From positions 1,556,789 through 1,620,788 of the forward strand of contig NZ_CP037968.1 in assembly GCF_019633745.1 (NCBI RefSeq): 64,000 nt of DNA, given 5' to 3'. Source of the DNA: Methanofollis formosanus. GTDB taxonomy: Archaea > Halobacteriota > Methanomicrobia > Methanomicrobiales > Methanofollaceae. This document shows positions 26,578-35,787 of the stretch, piece after piece (the first letter of the stretch is position 1; the number at the start of each line of letters is the position of its first letter). A program made the position numbers and the translations under genes. Below the pieces are notes generated by a model. That model was not told the DNA's origin. It worked only from the letters and a program-made list of their open reading frames with translations, and ran no database searches.

Positions 26578-27699
26578 ATGCGTACCATACCACAGTGGGC
26601 AGGCATCGTGGTGATCGCCCTGCTCTGTTCAAGTGTCCTCATTGTCTCGGGAGTGGTGCCTTTCCTCAGACCGGCGGCAGTATACCCGTCCATCACGCCG
26701 GTTGCCGGAAACGACAACCTCGATCCCGCAGAATTCGTTTTTTCGTTCGAAAAAGAGCAATACCACCTGAAGATGCCGGTCGACGCCGCGGTGTACGGCG
26801 GCGCACGGGAAGGGTCGAAAAACGCCGTTCTCTACGAAGACCTCGCAGACGAGGTCTGGATGGCCGAATACTATCAGGCCTTTCTTGAAGACCCCCATCA
26901 GGAAGACCTGTACGTCGGACTCCTCAGAGCCTTCGAAAATGTGCGAGACGAGAAGAAACTCGACTCTGACCGGTACCTTGAGATGATCACCGCGTTCGTG
27001 CAGGCGATCCCGTACCAGGTCCATCCTCCCGACACCCCGCCAAAGTTCCCGATCGAGACCGTCGCCGAACGGAAAGGGGACTGCGACGATAAGAGTCTCC
27101 TGCTCGCGGCCCTTCTCTCCAGGGCGGGCTACGACGTTGTCCTCTTCAACTTCGTGGACGACGGCCACATGGCGGTCGGCGTGGCGAGCGACAGCAACAC
27201 CTTCGGGCAGACCGGATACGCCTATATCGAGACGACCGACCGGAGTTTCGTCGGAGCCGTCCCTATCTCCCTCGCCGGCGGGGTGACCCTCACCGGGGAA
27301 CCCCAGGTGATCGGGATCGGGAACGGGACCGCCAGATATCGCAGCAGTGCCGAGACCGCCTACATTATCGTACGAGAACAGGAGGCAAAAGAAATCGTCG
27401 GAGCACTCAATGAGGAGATCGCCCGCCGTTCCGAGGCACTCAGAAACCTCGAAGAGAGACTGCATGAAGAGAAGACCTCGATCACCGCCCTGCTCGAGAC
27501 CGGAGACACTGCAGGCTACAACGCAGAGGTGATGCCGTTCAACAGGGACGTGAAGGCGTACAACCAGAACCTCAGTGCCTACCAGAGCGACGTGGAGCGG
27601 TACGACCTGATCGCCGGAGTCTACAACTACATCGTCGAGCACCGCCACGATCGGCCCGGCACCTATCAGTGGCTCCTCGACCACCCACTCCCGGCATAG
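26578..27699 (+). CDS. Membrane-anchored transglutaminase-like protein
   Basis: A 373-residue protein with an N-terminal hydrophobic anchor (residues about 8-30) and a large outside part. The middle carries a transglutaminase-like core: FVQAIPYQVHPPD, then VAERKGDCDDKSLLLAALLSRAGYDVVLF with the candidate catalytic cysteine in GDCDDKS, and DDGHMAVGVA with the candidate histidine. The third residue is probably the acid in YAYIETTD. The C-terminal third is helical with likely coiled coils (REQEAKEIVGALNEEIARRSEALRNLEERL). This fits extracellular cysteine peptidase- or transglutaminase-like proteins of methanogens; substrate unknown. Confidence 0.82.
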   Translation: MRTIPQWAGIVVIALLCSSVLIVSGVVPFLRPAAVYPSITPVAGNDNLDPAEFVFSFEKEQYHLKMPVDAAVYGGAREGSKNAVLYEDLADEVWMAEYYQAFLEDPHQEDLYVGLLRAFENVRDEKKLDSDRYLEMITAFVQAIPYQVHPPDTPPKFPIETVAERKGDCDDKSLLLAALLSRAGYDVVLFNFVDDGHMAVGVASDSNTFGQTGYAYIETTDRSFVGAVPISLAGGVTLTGEPQVIGIGNGTARYRSSAETAYIIVREQEAKEIVGALNEEIARRSEALRNLEERLHEEKTSITALLETGDTAGYNAEVMPFNRDVKAYNQNLSAYQSDVERYDLIAGVYNYIVEHRHDRPGTYQWLLDHPLPA

Positions 27700-27888
27700 A
27701 CCGGTTCATGGCCCTGTGACCGGGCCCTCCAGATGACCCTGGAGATCTGGTTCCTGCGCTGGACCGTCGGGTATGCCTTTGCCCGCTGTGCAAGTGCAGA
27801 GAAAGTCGTGTCTTCCATATTCATGCTGGCGACGGGGAAGTATATGACCCTGGACCGGGCGCGGGGTGAAAGTGTTGCCAGGACACGA

Positions 27889-27903
27889 TAACTGTATTTA
27901 TCC
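27889..27903 (+). promoter_or_regulatory. TATA-like promoter of sufCB operon
   Basis: TAACTGTATTTATCC lies 32-46 bases before the sufC ATG at 27935. A ribosome-binding site GGAGAG follows at 27922-27927. Confidence 0.5.
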
Positions 27904-27934
27904 CCGCCGCCTGACATACTCTGGAGAGATACCC

Positions 27935-28666
27935 ATGCTCAAAATCGAGAACCTGAAGGTCAAAGTCGGGGACCGTGAGGTCCTTCATGGGATCGACCTT
28001 CAGATCAATGACGGGGAAACTCATGTCCTGATGGGACCGAACGGTTCCGGGAAGAGCACCCTCCTCATGACCATCATGGGGTTTGGCAACTACGAGATCA
28101 CCGACGGGCGGATCGTCTACAACGGCAAGGACATCACCCACACACCCATTCACGAACGGGCGAAACTGGGTATCGGCATGTTATTCCAGCGCCCTCCCAC
28201 CATCTCGGGCCTGAAACTCGGTAAACTTCTCCAGGCCGTATCCGGGGGGAAGACCGGCGACATCCCGGCCTTTGCCCGTGCGGTGAATATGGAAGGGTTC
28301 CTTGAACGCGATATCAATAAAGGGTTTTCAGGCGGGGAGATCAAGCGGAGCGAAGCCCTGCAGTTGATGGTACAACGGCCTGACTTCGTGATGATCGACG
28401 AGCCCGAGAGCGGGGTCGACCTGGAGAACATCTCGCTGATGGGCCACTCGATCGCCCAGCTCCTCCAGAAAGACCAGCACATCGTCAACCGCCAGAAGAG
28501 CGGCCTGATCATCACGCACACCGGCCACATCCTCAACTATGTCGAGGCCGACTTCGGCCATGTGATGATCGACGGCCAGATCAGGTGCCACGGGAACCCG
28601 CGCGAGATCCTGAATGTTATCAAGGTGAAAGGCTACAAGGAGTGCCTCGCATGCCAGCAGATATGA
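27935..28666 (+). CDS. sufC: Fe-S cluster assembly ATPase SufC
   Basis: SufC is the ATPase of the SufBC(D) scaffold that builds iron-sulfur clusters, abundant in methanogens. The 243-residue protein has Walker A GPNGSGKST, the Q-loop region MLFQRPPTISGLKL, the signature-like FSGGEIKRSEALQLMVQRPDF and Walker B VMIDEPESGVDLENI, all typical of SufC. ATG 27935 is chosen because of the GGAGAG site and the TATA-like element upstream. It overlaps sufB by 16 bases, so SufB should be made together with it. Confidence 0.95.
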   Translation: MLKIENLKVKVGDREVLHGIDLQINDGETHVLMGPNGSGKSTLLMTIMGFGNYEITDGRIVYNGKDITHTPIHERAKLGIGMLFQRPPTISGLKLGKLLQAVSGGKTGDIPAFARAVNMEGFLERDINKGFSGGEIKRSEALQLMVQRPDFVMIDEPESGVDLENISLMGHSIAQLLQKDQHIVNRQKSGLIITHTGHILNYVEADFGHVMIDGQIRCHGNPREILNVIKVKGYKECLACQQI

Positions 28667-29760
28667 ACGAGTTTTTCAGACTGCCCGAATCCGAGCGAGA
28701 ACGGCTCACCGAGACCGGTCTTGAGGTCGGACTCGAGAACCGGTGCGGGAGTTTCTTCCAGATGGACCAGGAGATCGTCCAGACCACCTGCTCCAGCGAA
28801 GGAGTCGAGGTCATCGCCCTCCAGGACGCCCTCGAACGTTACGACTGGATGGAAGAGCGGTACTGGAACGCCGTCAAGAAGGACAAGGACAAGTACACAA
28901 AGTACGTGGCAAAACAGGAAAAACCCCGGGGCGTTGTTGTCATTGCCCACAAGGGAACTCGGACCGTCTACCCGATTCAGGCCTGCCTGTATCTCTCGGC
29001 CCAACCGGTCCAGACGGTGCACAACATCATGATCGCCGAGGAGGGCGCGGAGCTCCATGTCATCTCCGGGTGCGCGAGTGCCGCCGGGGCCAAAAGTGGT
29101 TCGCACCTCGGCATCACCGAGTTCTATGTCGGGAAAGACGCCCAGATCACCTCGACGATGATCCACAACTGGAACCCCCACATCTCGGTCTACCCGCGGA
29201 GCGCCGCCGTCGTCGAAGAGAACGGGGTCTTCCTCTCCAACTACATCTGCATGCAGCCAGTGTCACGGGTCCAGATGTACCCGGAGGCGCGGCTTGCAGA
29301 AAACGCCACGGCCAGGTTCTCGTCCATCGTCGTCGCCCACCCGGGCTCGCACCTCGACCTCGGTTCGCGCGCCGTCCTCCAGGGCAAGGGGAGCAGTGCC
29401 GAACTGCTCACCCGCGCGATCACCAAGGGCGGGACGGTCATCTCCCGCGGGCATGTGCAGGGCACGACCGAGGAGACGAAAGGGCACATCGAGTGCCGCG
29501 GGCTGATCCTGGAAGATGGAACCATCCACGCGATCCCCGAGATCGAGGGGCAGGTCACCGGCACCGAACTCACCCACGAGGCGGCGGTCGGCAAGATCGC
29601 CAAGGACGAGATCGAGTACCTGATGGCCCGCGGTCTCTCCGAAGAAGAGGCGACAGCGACGATCATCCGCGGCTTCCTCGACGTCAGGATCGAAGGACTG
29701 CCGCCGGTGCTCCAGCAACAGATCGACGCCGCGATCGACGCCGCAGAATCGGGGTTCTGA
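28651..29760 (+). CDS. sufB: Fe-S cluster assembly scaffold SufB/SufD-type protein
   Basis: This 369-residue protein belongs to the SufB/SufD family. It is shorter than bacterial SufB, as usual for archaeal two-gene SufBC systems. Family landmarks are YPIQACLYLSAQPVQTVHNIMIAEEGAELHVISGCA, the beta-helix part HPGSHLDLGSRAVLQGKGSSAELLTRAI, and the C-terminal core LTHEAAVGKIAKDEIEYLMARGLSEEEATATIIRGFL. It forms the assembly scaffold with SufC, and the overlap with sufC supports equal expression. ATG 28651 is used; ATG 28663 is possible. Confidence 0.93.
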   Translation: MPADMNEFFRLPESERERLTETGLEVGLENRCGSFFQMDQEIVQTTCSSEGVEVIALQDALERYDWMEERYWNAVKKDKDKYTKYVAKQEKPRGVVVIAHKGTRTVYPIQACLYLSAQPVQTVHNIMIAEEGAELHVISGCASAAGAKSGSHLGITEFYVGKDAQITSTMIHNWNPHISVYPRSAAVVEENGVFLSNYICMQPVSRVQMYPEARLAENATARFSSIVVAHPGSHLDLGSRAVLQGKGSSAELLTRAITKGGTVISRGHVQGTTEETKGHIECRGLILEDGTIHAIPEIEGQVTGTELTHEAAVGKIAKDEIEYLMARGLSEEEATATIIRGFLDVRIEGLPPVLQQQIDAAIDAAESGF

Positions 29761-29764
29761 AGAA

Positions 29765-30427
29765 ATGAGCGAGGAGTTCACGCATGAACGCCACCAGATG
29801 GTGGAACGCCAGATCCGGGCGCGGGGGGTATCGGACACCCGAGTCCTCTCTGCCATGCGCGATCTTCCCCGCCATCTCTTCGTTCCCCCCGGCCTGAGGG
29901 CGGCGGCCTACGGCGACCACCCCCTCCCGATCGGAAGCGGACAGACGATCTCCCAGCCATACATCGTCGCCGTGATGACCGAACTCCTTGAGGTTGGGCC
30001 TGAGGACAGGGTGCTCGAGATCGGGAGCGGGAGCGGGTACCAGGCGGCCATCCTGGGGAAACTGGCACGCGAGGTCTGGAGCATCGAACGCCTCCCCGAG
30101 ATCGCCGTCATGGCGCGGCAGAACCTGGCAAAGGTCGGCGCCGAGAACGTCCATGTGGTCGCGGCGAACGGGACGCTGGGCCTCCCCGACCACGCCCCCT
30201 TCGACGCCATCATCATCACCGCCGGCACGCCTTCGGTCCCGCAACCGCTCTTTGATCAACTCGCCGACGGCGGGCGACTCGTCGCCCCGGTCGGCGGGCG
30301 CGAGCTCCAGTTCCTGGTCGTATACACGCGGCAGGGCGACGAGATCATCCACCGGTCCTGGGGGGCGGTCTGTTTTGTCCCGCTCATCGGGAGACACGGA
30401 TGGGAGGAGCGAGACCTTGTTCTATGA
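29765..30427 (+). CDS. pcm: Protein-L-isoaspartate O-methyltransferase
   Basis: The 220-residue enzyme methylates isoaspartyl residues from SAM, starting repair of damaged proteins. Diagnostic parts are RDLPRHLFVPPGLRAAAYGDHPLPIGSGQTISQPYIVAVMTELL, the SAM-binding motif I RVLEIGSGSGYQAAIL and the late segment PFDAIIITAGTPSVPQPLFDQLADGGRLVAPVG. Length is normal. It follows sufB by 4 bases and overlaps the cyclase-like gene by 11 bases. Confidence 0.95.
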   Translation: MSEEFTHERHQMVERQIRARGVSDTRVLSAMRDLPRHLFVPPGLRAAAYGDHPLPIGSGQTISQPYIVAVMTELLEVGPEDRVLEIGSGSGYQAAILGKLAREVWSIERLPEIAVMARQNLAKVGAENVHVVAANGTLGLPDHAPFDAIIITAGTPSVPQPLFDQLADGGRLVAPVGGRELQFLVVYTRQGDEIIHRSWGAVCFVPLIGRHGWEERDLVL

Positions 30428-31025
30428 CGTCACCCGCGCCCTCACCGAAGATATCCTCATCTTCCCTGGCGGCGACCCGACGCCGGTCTTCAGGCAGGAA
30501 GATCACGGGGAGTATCTCCTCTCTCTCCTCTCCCTCTCGACACACACCGGCACCCACATCGACGCCCCTTCCCATTATCTGAAAAACGACCAGTCGATCG
30601 ATCTGGTCGATCCGGCCAGCCTGATCGGGCGGTGCCGCGTCCTCGACCTCGGCGAGCAGACCGCCATCACACGGGCCGACCTGGAGGGACAGGTCGAGGA
30701 GGCCGACCGCCTCCTTTTCAGGACATGGTTCTCAGGGGAAACCGCGTTCGACCCAGAATTTCCCCACCTTACCCTGGACGCGGCATCTTTCCTCGTCGAA
30801 CAGGGGATCTCCTGCGTCGGGATCGACTCCCCCTCCATCGAAGCCTATGACGGGGACGGTTCGGTCCACCGCACGCTCCTGCGCAATGAAGTGGCAATCA
30901 TCGAACTCCTCGACCTCTCGGGCGTGCCCGAAGGCGACTATTATATGGCGGCACTCCCACTCAGGCTCAAAGGACTCGACGGGTCGCCGGCACGGGTGAT
31001 CCTCTCCGACCAACCCATCTCATGA
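30417..31025 (+). CDS. Cyclase/kynurenine-formamidase-like hydrolase
   Basis: A 202-residue protein of the cyclase family (kynurenine formamidase-like metal hydrolases). The metal-binding motif HTGTHIDAPSHY lies near residues 43-54, and the late segment GISCVGIDSPSIEAY is also typical. TTG 30417 is chosen as the start because GGGAGGAGCG lies just upstream and no in-frame ATG or GTG gives a full domain. It overlaps pcm by 11 bases. The true substrate in methanogens, which generally lack a kynurenine pathway, is unknown. Confidence 0.88.
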   Translation: MFYDVTRALTEDILIFPGGDPTPVFRQEDHGEYLLSLLSLSTHTGTHIDAPSHYLKNDQSIDLVDPASLIGRCRVLDLGEQTAITRADLEGQVEEADRLLFRTWFSGETAFDPEFPHLTLDAASFLVEQGISCVGIDSPSIEAYDGDGSVHRTLLRNEVAIIELLDLSGVPEGDYYMAALPLRLKGLDGSPARVILSDQPIS

Positions 31026-31032
31026 GGTGAAC

Positions 31033-31638
31033 ATGAATCTGATCGCATCTGCTGTTACCGAACTCAAAGAACAGATCAAAGACTCCGGGTGCGAGGACGG
31101 CATCGTCGCCCTTGCCCGGAACACAACCAGGCCGCTCTGCCAGTACCCACGGGGAGTCTGCGTGGAGGCCCGTTTCGGCGACCGAACCGGGCACGTCGTC
31201 ACCACCGAACCCCTCGAGATCTCGACCCGCATCTCCTTCATGTACGGGGCCCCGCTCAAGCGCCCGGTCGAACGGACCGCGGCCTGTGCGATCATCAACG
31301 CCGTCACCGGGTTCTTCTGCATCAACCGAAAGATGAACGCCTGCGACCAGGCGCACCATGCCCCATGTCTCGCCGAACTCGCCGCAACGCTCGAAGGCAA
31401 ACAGGCCTATCTCGTCGGCGAAGCAGAGGGGGTCGCCGAAGTGCTCGGAGCGTCGCTCACCGTCACACCGGAGGACGCCGACGTCCTCCTGGTCACCGGG
31501 CCTGGCATCATCTCAGACGAGGGGCTGGCGACGGTCGAGGCGGCCCGTGGAACAAAAGCGATGATCTTTCTTGGCCCGTCGACCGCAGGGGTGGCCACGG
31601 TCCTCGGGATCGAACACTGGTGCCCGTACGGGAACTGA
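31033..31638 (+). CDS. Uncharacterised conserved methanogen-type protein
   Basis: A 201-residue protein with several cysteines in the middle (TGFFCINRKMNACDQAHHAPC). Its C-terminal half has an alpha/beta look (DADVLLVTGPGIISDEGLATVEAA, then AMIFLGPSTAGVATVLGIEHWCPYG). The C-terminal part recalls DUF364-like putative metal-chelating proteins, but this is uncertain. ATG 31033 follows an ideal GAGGTG site. It is the last gene of the suf-pcm block and is followed by a T-rich stretch. Confidence 0.65.
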   Translation: MNLIASAVTELKEQIKDSGCEDGIVALARNTTRPLCQYPRGVCVEARFGDRTGHVVTTEPLEISTRISFMYGAPLKRPVERTAACAIINAVTGFFCINRKMNACDQAHHAPCLAELAATLEGKQAYLVGEAEGVAEVLGASLTVTPEDADVLLVTGPGIISDEGLATVEAARGTKAMIFLGPSTAGVATVLGIEHWCPYGN

Positions 31639-31667
31639 ACTTTTTCTTTTTCCTTTTCTTTTCCGCA
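31639..31667 (+). terminator. T-rich terminator after the suf-pcm block
   Basis: Directly after the stop at 31638 the sequence has three T-rich runs broken by single C residues (CTTTTTCTTTTTCCTTTTCTTTTCC), a typical archaeal oligo-T terminator. Confidence 0.6.
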
Positions 31668-31744
31668 CTCCTGCGCCGGGGGTAAACCCTACGACGAAGA
31701 TGGCCGAGGGGCGGCACCGGGCCCTCATGATCTTCACCTCTCCC
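31668..31744 (+). repeat. Family B repeat fragment
   Basis: CGCCGGGGGTAAACCCTACGACGAAGATGGCCGAGGGGCGGCA matches the family B copies at 3.27 and 17.55 kb and joins the 5' edge of the large family A array. Confidence 0.55.
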
Positions 31745-33215
31745 GTGCGGGATCTATCTTCGGGGTCATGACAGCGGGACAGTGTGACGATCAGAATGTG
31801 CCGTCTCCCATCGCACGATCTTTCCTGTTGTCTCGCGAGAAGATAGGACGGGGGACGGCATGGAGTGTGATTCCTCCGAAAAAAGATCAGCCATCTTCCG
31901 TCCCACTTCTATCCTCGGGGTCACGACGAGGGAGCGGGTGTGGAGGTCACAACATGCCATCCCCTCATCACCGAATCTATTCTGTCTTCTCGCGTGAGGA
32001 TAGGGCTAAACAAATTCCGCACCAAGAATCTTCTCTACCATTCTGTCTTCTCGCGTGAGGATAGGGCGGGGGACGGCAGGGTGCTTGATCCCCTGGAATA
32101 ATAATCAGCCCGCTCCCGTCCGACATCTATCTTCGGGGTCATGACAACGTGACGGCGTCATGATCAGATCATGCCGTCCCCTCGTCACCAGATCTTTCCT
32201 GCCGTCTCGCGAGAAGATAGGGCGGGGGACGGCACGGGGCGTGTCCCCTCAGAAAATGGATCGGTGCTCTCCCGTCCAGGTTCTATCTTCGGGGTCATGA
32301 CAGCGGGAAAGATGTGGTGATCAGAGTGTGCCGTCCCTGATCACCGGATCTCTCCCGCCGCCTCGTGAGAAGATGGAGCGGGGGACGGCACAGGTTGGTG
32401 TACTCTCTCCTGTCCAGCTCTATCTTCGGGGTCACGAAAACGGGACGGCGTGACGATCAGAATGTGCCGTCCCCGATCACCGGATCTTTTCTGTTCTTTC
32501 GCGAGAAGATAGGACGGGGGACGGCAGGGCGCTTGATCCCCTGGAATAATGATCAGCCCGCTCCCGTCCGACGTCTATCCTCAGGGTCACGAAAACGGGA
32601 CGGCGTGATGATCCAAACATGCCGTCCCGCAGTCACAGGTCTTTTCTGGTACTTCGCGAGAAGATAGGACGGGGACGGCACAGGTTGGTGTACTCTCTCC
32701 CGTCCAGGTTCTATCTTCGGGGTCATGAAAACTGAAAGCGTCATGATCAGAGTGTGCCGTCCCCTGATCACCGGATCTCTCCCGCCGTCTCGCGAGAGGA
32801 TGGGGCAGGGGACGGCACGGGGTGTGTCCCCTCAGAAAATGGATCGGTGCTCTCCCGTCCAGGTTCTATCTTCGGGGTCATGACAGCGGGAAAGATGTGG
32901 TGATCAGAGTGTGCCGTCCCTGATCACCGGATCTCTCCCGCCGCCTCGTGAGAAGATGGAGCGGGGGACGGCACAGGTTGGTGTACTCTCTCCTGTCCAG
33001 TTCTATCTTCGGGGTCACGAAAACGGGACGGCGTGACGATCCAAACATGCCGTCCCGCAGTCACAGGTCTTTTCTGGTACTTCGCGAGAAGATAGGACGG
33101 GGACGGCACAGGTTGGTGTACTCTCTCCCGTCCAGGTTCTATCTTCGGGGTCATGAAAACTGAAAGCGTCATGATCAGAGTGTGCCGTCCCCTGATCACC
33201 GGATCTCTCCCACCC
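31745..33215 (+). repeat. Large noncoding array of about ten family A repeat units
   Basis: About ten units of 135-160 bp follow one another. Cores begin near 31798, 31954, 32168, 32328, 32465, 32620, 32755, 32911, 33048 and 33182. Each core starts with TGCCGTCCC and ends GGGGACGGCA some 60 bases later. In most, the core middle is TCTCGCGAGAAGATAGG or a variant. Cores are separated by spacers with CCCGTCC, TCTATCTTCGGGGTCATGA and GGGACGGCGTGATGATCAG. The last core is cut near 33215. Unit length is not a multiple of three and changes between units, so the array is not protein-coding. Two blocks are nearly identical copies (32235-32458 with 32818-33041, and 32585-32783 with 33013-33211). Confidence 0.85.
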
Positions 33216-33319
33216 TCCCGCACCCGGGGGAGACACCACCCGGCCTTCAAAAGCCCCTTTCCTCCCGGACAGCGCGCCCGATCCGAAACCTCATATCCTG
33301 TGACAGACCATTACCACCC

Positions 33320-34579
33320 ATGCTTTTCGGCTCTTCAGGGATCAGAAGAAGATACTCAGGAGCATTCGCCGGACTGGCCGTCAGGGTCGGGATTGCCGTC
33401 GGAAAGAACGGTCAGAGTGCAGTCGTCGGCAGGGATGCCAGGTCCACCGGACCGCTCATCGCCGACGCCGTCACCGCCGGGATACTCTCGACCGGCGCCG
33501 ACGTCTACGCCTGCGGGATCGCCCCCACCCCGACCGTCGCCTGCGCCGCCCGCGACCACGCCCTCGGGGTGATGGTCACCGCCTCCCACAACCCGGAGGA
33601 GTACAACGGGATCAAACTCCTCAACCCCGACGGCTCGGCCTTCACCTCGGTCCAGCAGCAGGAGACCGAGGCCGCGGTCGAAGCCGCCCGGCCGGCCGGG
33701 TGGGAGGAGCAGGGGCACGTCCGCCCCCTCGACGCCGTCTCGGTCCACAAGAAAGCGATCCTCGAGAGCGTGCGGATCCCCGACGGGTTGAACGCCGTCG
33801 TCGACTGCGGCAACGGGGCGGGCAGCGTGATCACCCCCGGCCTCCTCGCCGACGAGGGCGTCCACGTCCTGGCCCTCAACGCCAACCCTGAAGGTCGGTT
33901 TGTCAGGCCCTCCGAACCCCTGGAAGAGCACCTCCCGTACATGCCCGCCATGGTCCGAAACCAGCACGCCGCCTGTGGGATCATCCATGACGGCGACGCC
34001 GACCGGATGATGGCCTTCGACGGCGCAGGACAGTACATCAGCGGCGACCACCTGATGATGCTCTTCGCCGATTACCTCGGCGCAAAACGAGTCGTCACCA
34101 CCGCCGACGCCTCGATGGCCATCGAAGAGATCGCCGAGGTGCGGCGGACCCCGGTCGGGGACAGTTACGTCTCCGAAGAACTCCTGAAATGGGGAGATTT
34201 CGGCGGAGAAGCGTCAGGAGCATGGATCTTCCCGAAAAATTCCTTCTGCCCGGACGGGATCTACGCGGCCGCACTCCTCTGCGAGATCGCCGGCGAGTGG
34301 GACCTCGCCGAGACCATCGCCGCCATGCCCAGTTACCCGATCCTGCGCGACTCGGTCAGGCTCGAGGACGCCCGTGCGGTGATGACCGCGATGGGCGCCG
34401 CCGTCCCGACCGACGGCGTCAGGATCGAGGAGGAGGACGGGTGGTGTCTGGTCAGGGCGAGCGGGACCGAGCCGAAGGTGCGGTTCACCGCCCAGGGCAG
34501 GGACACGGCCGCGGCAAAACGGATGATGGAGACCGGGAAAGAACGGCTGCGGGCCGCACGCCAGGGGAGGGACGCCTGA
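33320..34579 (+). CDS. Phosphohexomutase (phosphoglucosamine/phosphomannomutase, GlmM-like)
   Basis: A 419-residue alpha-D-phosphohexomutase. The phosphoserine loop is TASHNPEEYNGIK near residue 90, the magnesium loop DGDADRM near 225 and the phosphate-binding loop RASGTEPKVR near 380. It begins MLFGSSGIRRRYSG. As the first gene of the glycan island, upstream of two GlmU-like enzymes and GlmS, it most likely converts glucosamine-6-phosphate to glucosamine-1-phosphate, though phosphomannomutase activity is possible. It starts about 105 bases after the repeat array. Its stop overlaps the next ATG in a TGATG junction. Confidence 0.9.
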   Translation: MLFGSSGIRRRYSGAFAGLAVRVGIAVGKNGQSAVVGRDARSTGPLIADAVTAGILSTGADVYACGIAPTPTVACAARDHALGVMVTASHNPEEYNGIKLLNPDGSAFTSVQQQETEAAVEAARPAGWEEQGHVRPLDAVSVHKKAILESVRIPDGLNAVVDCGNGAGSVITPGLLADEGVHVLALNANPEGRFVRPSEPLEEHLPYMPAMVRNQHAACGIIHDGDADRMMAFDGAGQYISGDHLMMLFADYLGAKRVVTTADASMAIEEIAEVRRTPVGDSYVSEELLKWGDFGGEASGAWIFPKNSFCPDGIYAAALLCEIAGEWDLAETIAAMPSYPILRDSVRLEDARAVMTAMGAAVPTDGVRIEEEDGWCLVRASGTEPKVRFTAQGRDTAAAKRMMETGKERLRAARQGRDA

Positions 34580-35778
34580 TGGAGTGTGTCATCCTCGCCG
34601 CCGGCGAGGGCACCCGGATGCGTCCGCTCACCGCCGACCGTCCGAAGGTGATGCTTCCCCTCGTCAACCGCCCGATGCTCGAACACCTCGTCTGCGCCGT
34701 GAGGGATGCCGGGATCACCGCCATCGTGCTCGTCGTCGGGTACGGGGAGCGGGAAGTGCGGGCGTGGTTCGGCGACGGAAGCCGGTTCGGCGTCTCGATC
34801 CGCTATGTCACCCAGCGCCACCAGCTCGGCACCGGCGACGCCCTGATGGCCACGAAGGGCCTGACCACCGGGCGGTTCCTGATGCTCAACGGAGACATGA
34901 TCGTCGAGAGTGACGACCTTGCCACCCTCTGCCGGACGGACGCCCCCTGCATGGGCGTGCACGAGTCAGACCACCCGCAGGACTACGGCGTCGTCACCCT
35001 GGACGGCGACCTGATCACCGGGCTCGAGGAGAAGTCGAAGCACCCCAGGAGCACCTGGATCAATGCCGGCGTCTACCTCTTCGACCAGGAGATCTATGCC
35101 AGGACCGAGGGCATCTCCCTCTCGGGGCGCGGCGAGTACGAACTCACCGACGCCCTCGAGGGATACATCAGGGAAGGCCGGCTTCGGGCCCATCCTCTCG
35201 GCACCTGGATGGACGTCGGGTCCCCCTGGGACCTCCTCGACGCCAACGCCACCCTGCTCGCCGGCATGGGAGAGGTACGCGAGGGCGTCGTCGAGGAAGG
35301 CGTCGTCGTTCACGGCAAACTCGTGCTGGGCAAAAACTCGGTCGTCAAGGCCGGGACCTACATCGAGGGGGACTGCATCATCGGCGAGGGCTGCACCGTG
35401 GGACCGCACGCCTATCTCCGGGGCTCGACCACCATCGGTGACTCCTGTCACATCGGCCACTCGGTCGAGGTGAAAAACTCGATCATCTTTGCCGAGACCA
35501 AAGTCCCGCACTTCAACTACCTCGGCGACTCGGTCGTCGGCAGTCACTGCAACTTCGGTGCCGGGACAAAGGTGGCAAACCTCAGGCACGACCACGGGAT
35601 CGTGAAGGTCAATGGGCGTTCGACCGGGAGAAAGAAATTCGGGGCCATCATCGGCGACCACGTCCTCTTCGGGATCAACTGCTCGGTGAACGTCGGCAGC
35701 GTCATCGGGAGTTATTCCCTTATCGGCCCGCACAGTCTCGTCGAAGGGACCCTGCAGGACAGGACCGTCATCAGGTAG
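34579..35778 (+). CDS. GlmU-like bifunctional sugar-1-phosphate nucleotidyltransferase/acyltransferase 1
   Basis: A 399-residue protein whose N-terminal half is a nucleotidyltransferase (MECVILAAGEGTRMRPLTADRPKVMLPLVNRPMLEHL, with the pyrophosphorylase loop at 8-15). Its C-terminal half from about 235 is a left-handed beta helix of hexapeptide repeats (IEGDCIIGEGCTVGPHAYLRG). The acyltransferase-like segment KVPHFNYLGDSVVGSHCNFGAG strongly recalls GlmU. It probably acetylates GlcN-1-P and uridylylates it to UDP-GlcNAc. A second related gene follows immediately, so the two may divide substrates. Confidence 0.9.
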   Translation: MECVILAAGEGTRMRPLTADRPKVMLPLVNRPMLEHLVCAVRDAGITAIVLVVGYGEREVRAWFGDGSRFGVSIRYVTQRHQLGTGDALMATKGLTTGRFLMLNGDMIVESDDLATLCRTDAPCMGVHESDHPQDYGVVTLDGDLITGLEEKSKHPRSTWINAGVYLFDQEIYARTEGISLSGRGEYELTDALEGYIREGRLRAHPLGTWMDVGSPWDLLDANATLLAGMGEVREGVVEEGVVVHGKLVLGKNSVVKAGTYIEGDCIIGEGCTVGPHAYLRGSTTIGDSCHIGHSVEVKNSIIFAETKVPHFNYLGDSVVGSHCNFGAGTKVANLRHDHGIVKVNGRSTGRKKFGAIIGDHVLFGINCSVNVGSVIGSYSLIGPHSLVEGTLQDRTVIR

Positions 35779-35787
35779 GTGAAGAAG

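Noticed and set aside
31745-33215. CRISPR array
   Set aside because: Repeats are about 60-base cores in 135-160 bp units with internal palindromes. Spacers are also repeated and no cas genes are near.
32365-33250. Open reading frames within the repeat arrays on both strands
   Set aside because: They are readings through the repeats; unit length is not a multiple of three, frames are not kept, and no start site or family is recognisable.
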